Part shown: piece after piece, positions 6,156 to 8,350 of the stretch | Position numbering within the stretch: position 1 is the first letter of the stretch | Layout: each line of letters starts with the position of its first letter | Assembly: GCA_051439365.1 (NCBI GenBank) | Contig: JBFRWC010000056.1 | Span: forward strand, 1-8,350 | Origin: JAAHGY01 sp051439365 | Lineage (GTDB): Bacteria; Cyanobacteriota; Cyanobacteriia; CAKZMO01 | Length of the DNA stretch: 8,350 bases | Direction: 5' to 3' | Made by a program: the position numbers and the translations under genes | Notes under the pieces: model-generated | Database searches by the model: none | The model's input: the letters and a program-made list of their open reading frames with translations, nothing else | Told to the model about the DNA's origin: nothing

Positions 6156-7169
6156 TTAACCGTCTTCCCCAGCGTGATAGGAGCTACGAACCAATGGACC
6201 CGATCGCACATGGGAAAACCCTAACTCACGGGCGATCGCCCCCAACTGCTCAAACTCTTCCGGGGTCCAATACTTCTGCACGGGTAGGTGAGCCAGGGAG
6301 GGGCGCATATATTGTCCGAGGGTGAGGCGATCGCACCCCACAGCTCGTAGATCTTGCATGGCTTCCAGCACCTCCTCCTCAGTTTCCCCATGTCCCAGCA
6401 TCAGCCCCGACTTGGTGGGAATGGTAGAATCACGTTCTTTCACATACTGAAGCACATAGAGGGAGCGATCGTACTTGGCCCCCCGCCGCACCGGACCCTG
6501 GAGTCGGCGCACGGTTTCCACATTATGGTTATAACAAGCAGGGTTGGCTTGCACGACTTGGGAAATGCGATCGCGTTGGGCTTCAATGCCAGCCTTACCG
6601 CCCCAGAAATCCGAGGTGAGCACTTCAATCTCTGTCCCCGGATTTTGAGCGCGAATCGTCTCCATCGTTTGTACAAACCAACTCGCCCCGTGATCGGGCA
6701 AATCATCCCGCGCTACCGAGGTCAGCACTACGTACTTCAACCCCATTAGTTGAACTGCCTCTGCTACCTTGTTGGGTTCTTCCGGGTCAAGGGGCATGGG
6801 TGCCATCTTTTTATCCACCTGACAAAAGGCACAGGCTCTTGTGCAAATGGCTCCCATTAGGAGAAACGTCGCCGTGCGATTGGCATAGCATTCCCCTCGA
6901 TTAGGGCACCGTCCCTCTTCACAAATGGTGTGAATGCCCCGTCGCTTAACAATTTGTTGTACTGTAGACACTTCGCTGGCTTTCCCCAAAGGACGACGCA
7001 ACCAGTCGGGCAGAGGTTGGATAGACCCTCGATCCAGTGGACGCTGCGTGCGGTCAGCTCTTGCGTTTGAGGGGAGTGAGGGGGAGCGATCGCCATCTTT
7101 GCGCAAGGATACCTTCTCGTCTTGAGATGGCTGTGGCAGGGAACGAGAATTGGAGATCAACTTTTCCAT
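6156..7169 (-). CDS. lipA: Lipoyl synthase
   Basis: A 337-residue radical SAM enzyme that inserts two sulfur atoms into protein-bound octanoyl groups to make the lipoyl cofactor of 2-oxoacid dehydrogenases and glycine cleavage H protein. Both iron-sulfur sites are visible: the auxiliary cluster motif CEEGRCPNRGEC (Cys83, Cys88, Cys94) and the radical SAM motif CTRACAFC (Cys109, Cys113, Cys116). The C-terminal RSSYHAGE (328-335) supplies the family's serine ligand. EVLTSDFWGG and NHNVETVRRL are also typical. The start used is ATG 7169; the ribosome site is weak. The first 52 residues are polar, proline/arginine/serine-rich and outside the conserved core, which begins around LPDWLRRP (53-60), so a later start cannot be excluded. 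Many cyanobacteria carry two lipA copies; which one this is cannot be told. The ABC exporter gene lies 90 bp downstream. An unusual nested palindrome precedes the gene. Confidence 0.96.
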   Translation of the reverse strand: MEKLISNSRSLPQPSQDEKVSLRKDGDRSPSLPSNARADRTQRPLDRGSIQPLPDWLRRPLGKASEVSTVQQIVKRRGIHTICEEGRCPNRGECYANRTATFLLMGAICTRACAFCQVDKKMAPMPLDPEEPNKVAEAVQLMGLKYVVLTSVARDDLPDHGASWFVQTMETIRAQNPGTEIEVLTSDFWGGKAGIEAQRDRISQVVQANPACYNHNVETVRRLQGPVRRGAKYDRSLYVLQYVKERDSTIPTKSGLMLGHGETEEEVLEAMQDLRAVGCDRLTLGQYMRPSLAHLPVQKYWTPEEFEQLGAIARELGFSHVRSGPLVRSSYHAGEDG

Positions 7170-7191
7170 CTCAATGGGTACCTTAGATCAG

Positions 7192-7278
7192 GGACAGGCT
7201 TGGAGTACTATCATGATACGTTACCCCCATCACGGTAACAGTATCTCCAGGGTGCTAATGTGCCAAGCAATCCTGTCC
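7192..7278 (-). promoter_or_regulatory. Nested palindrome upstream of lipA (possible structured leader or operator)
   Basis: Two sets of complementary arms share nearly the same centre. Outer: GGACAGGCTTGG (7192-7203) pairs with CCAAG-caat-CCTGTCC (7263-7278), interrupted only by a 4-nt bulge. Inner: GATACGTTACC (7215-7225) pairs with GGTAACAGTATC (7234-7245) with a single-base bulge and an 8-nt loop. It ends 22 nt before the lipA ATG, so if transcription starts beyond 7278 it would fold as a two-tier RNA stem in the leader. It could equally be a DNA operator or a small palindromic repeat element. I do not recognise it as a known riboswitch class. Confidence 0.5.
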
Positions 7279-7400
7279 TGGGGCAACTTAACCCTGATGG
7301 CTAGATGAAGTAAGTCAAGAATTCTAAAGCCTCACTCAACTTTTGAGGTATTTTGTGGTCAGATAGACTACCTTGGACTCGAAAGACAGGGGAACAACTG

Positions 7401-7428
7401 TTGATTTGCAAGTTATCAGGGTTATCAT
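7401..7428 (+). promoter_or_regulatory. Putative promoter for the receiver gene
   Basis: TTGATT (7401-7406) and TATCAT (7423-7428) are separated by 16 bp. The GTTATCA repeat overlaps the -10. Transcription from about 7435 would give a roughly 210-nt leader containing the hairpin at 7484-7527. The weaker TATAGC at 7598-7603 is an alternative giving a short leader. Confidence 0.3.
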
Positions 7429-7483
7429 ACAGGTGAAGATTGGTAACGATAGGTTGAAGGGAGGAGTACAAGCTGATTCGATG

Positions 7484-7527
7484 TTGTCTTTACTGGGCTA
7501 TGCTGTTGCTAGCATAGCGATGGACAA
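7484..7527 (+). promoter_or_regulatory. Two-tier hairpin in the receiver gene leader
   Basis: GCTATGCT (7497-7504) and AGCATAGC (7511-7518) form a perfect 8-bp stem with a 6-nt loop. Outside an internal loop, TTGTC (7484-7488) pairs with GACAA (7523-7527). No U-rich tail follows, so it is not a standard terminator. It may be an operator dyad or a leader RNA structure. Confidence 0.5.
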
Positions 7528-7632
7528 GACCCTTAATGTCTAAATCAACGAGTCGGCAACAGATATTGGTTCTTCCTAAACACTAAGCGTTAATTGCTAT
7601 AGCTCATTTTTACGATTTCTAGTTTGATAGAT

Positions 7633-7638
7633 GAGGAG
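7633..7638 (+). promoter_or_regulatory. Ribosome binding site fixing the receiver start at GTG
   Basis: GAGGAG lies 6 nt before GTG 7645. The in-frame TTG at 7624 lies upstream of this site and has no Shine-Dalgarno of its own. Confidence 0.8.
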
Positions 7639-7644
7639 TTGATT

Positions 7645-8202
7645 GTGGCCGGTCATAAAATTTTAGTGATTGATGATAGTCGAGTCATTCGCAACATGGT
7701 GCGAGATATGTTGCCCCAGGGAAACTTTGAAGTGTTTGAAGCGAAAGATGGCCTGGAGGGCATGGCATCAATCGAGCGAGAACACCCAAATCTCATCATG
7801 CTAGATTTTTTGCTTCCTAAAATGAGTGGATGGGAAGTCTTCCAGAAAATTCAGGAACATACTGACTACCAGAGAATTCCGTTGGTTCTAATGTCAGGTC
7901 GGAAAGAGGAAGTCACCGAAAAAATTCCAGAACCATTTGAGTTTTTCGAATTTGTTGAAAAGCCATTTGAGCAAAAAGACTTGATAAGTGCTATCAAAGC
8001 GGCAATGAAGAAGTCTAAGTTACGCCCTGTCAAGGTAGTATCTGCTGCTCCTAGTGCTAGTGCTGCTGCAACTGGTTCAGCCATCAGTGCAGAGGAGGTA
8101 GAAGCTATGAAAGCACAAATGGCTAAAATGCAAACTGAAATTGATACGCTGAAGAAGCAAATAACTCAAATTCTTACCTTTATCAAGCAAAAATTAAAGT
8201 AG
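7645..8202 (+). CDS. CheY-like response regulator with C-terminal coiled coil
   Basis: A 185-residue protein starting at GTG 7645, directly behind GAGGAG. Residues 4-124 are a complete receiver domain: acidic pair Asp10-Asp11 in KILVIDDSRVIR, phospho-acceptor Asp54 in LIMLDFLLPKMSGWEVF, switch Ser84 in VLMSGRKEE and Lys106 in VEKPFE. It should accept a phosphoryl group from a histidine kinase. After a basic patch (KKSKLRPVK) comes an Ala/Ser-rich linker (about 133-145, SAAPSASAAATG), then a heptad-like helix (about 146-185, EEVEAMKAQMAKMQTEIDTL onward) that probably oligomerises or docks a partner. There is no DNA-binding or enzymatic output domain. Such receivers in cyanobacteria often act in phototaxis, chemotaxis or gliding pathways, but no che, pix or pil gene is in view, so its role is open. 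Its codon use looks more AT-rich than the minus-strand genes. Confidence 0.93.
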   Translation: MAGHKILVIDDSRVIRNMVRDMLPQGNFEVFEAKDGLEGMASIEREHPNLIMLDFLLPKMSGWEVFQKIQEHTDYQRIPLVLMSGRKEEVTEKIPEPFEFFEFVEKPFEQKDLISAIKAAMKKSKLRPVKVVSAAPSASAAATGSAISAEEVEAMKAQMAKMQTEIDTLKKQITQILTFIKQKLK

Positions 8203-8350
8203 GTCTGAATGGCTTGCTAAAAAATGAAGTGCCAAGGGGGAGGCGGAGAGCTAACCATAACAAAAATCAGAGGAGCGATGTTCCCTCAGTGCTAACGTTG
8301 CGCTACTACCTCTTTTCCTATCTTATGCGTAGCTCGTTTCACCTATGAAG

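Larger units (their letters stand above)
7170..7644. other. Divergent intergenic region between lipA and the receiver gene
   Basis: About 475 bp without a credible gene, serving as the shared upstream region of two diverging genes. The lipA-proximal half holds a nested palindrome. The middle has a small CTCAA/TTGAG hairpin (7335-7347) and a GTTATCA direct repeat (7412-7418 and 7421-7427). The receiver-proximal half has a promoter candidate and a stable hairpin. A second weak -10 (TATAGC, 7598-7603) lies nearer the receiver gene. No GCGATCGC octamer occurs here or in the receiver gene. Confidence 0.65.

Noticed and set aside
6354..6749. Plus-strand frame of 131 codons opposite lipA
   Set aside because: It lies wholly within the conserved LipA coding sequence, has no ribosome site, and gives an unstructured, His-rich product.
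7624..7644. TTG start at 7624 for the receiver
   Set aside because: It has no Shine-Dalgarno, while GTG 7645 has GAGGAG at ideal spacing and gives the normal receiver N-terminus.
8278..8295. Five-codon mini-ORF (MFPQC) behind GAGGAG downstream of the receiver
   Set aside because: The ribosome-like site is good, but the peptide is too short to support as a gene and no downstream gene is visible for it to regulate.
8203..8350. Possible start of another gene at the right edge
   Set aside because: All frames on both strands are short or lack a start with a ribosome site, so nothing can be called in this edge segment.

Overview
The window looks like a chromosomal segment of a cyanobacterium. The palindrome GCGATCGC (HIP1, the highly iterated cyanobacterial octamer) occurs about sixteen times between positions 334 and 7093. 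The protein families present (a cyanobacterial-type MBOAT acyltransferase pair, lipoyl synthase, an MsbA-like ABC exporter, a stand-alone receiver protein) fit that origin. The genus cannot be fixed from this window alone.

Layout. Positions 1-2223, minus strand: a two-gene unit read right to left, an AlgI-type membrane-bound O-acyltransferase (TTG start at 2223) followed by a membrane-anchored SGNH-like partner that runs off the left edge. Positions 2224-2626 are non-coding and hold a promoter, a hairpin, a 16-bp tandem repeat and a clear minus-strand terminator. Positions 2627-2953: a small two-helix membrane protein of unknown function. Positions 3127-3861: a class I glutamine amidotransferase. 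Positions 3946-4288, plus strand: the decayed remnant of a class III nucleotide cyclase, with a frameshift in a run of eight G, an apparent internal deletion and a lost 3' end. Positions 4275-7169, minus strand: lipA followed 90 bp later by an ABC exporter half-transporter, probably co-transcribed. Positions 7170-7644 are non-coding and hold a nested palindrome just upstream of lipA and a separate hairpin in the probable leader of the last gene. Positions 7645-8202, plus strand: a CheY-like receiver with a C-terminal coiled coil. Positions 8203-8350 show no gene.

How the genes work together. The MBOAT and SGNH-like proteins probably form one acyl-transfer machine that decorates a polysaccharide or other envelope/periplasmic acceptor, as in AlgI/AlgJ/AlgX and DltB/DltD. 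LipA makes the lipoyl cofactor of the 2-oxoacid dehydrogenase and glycine cleavage enzymes; its link to the downstream exporter is only positional. The receiver protein is an orphan here: no kinase or output domain is adjacent.

I see no defence island, CRISPR array, insertion sequence, tRNA or rRNA, and no convincing new multi-gene system. The points most worth a second look are the eroded cyclase between two intact genes, the 87-bp nested palindrome upstream of lipA, the MBOAT/SGNH pair, and the tandem duplication of the MBOAT stop region.
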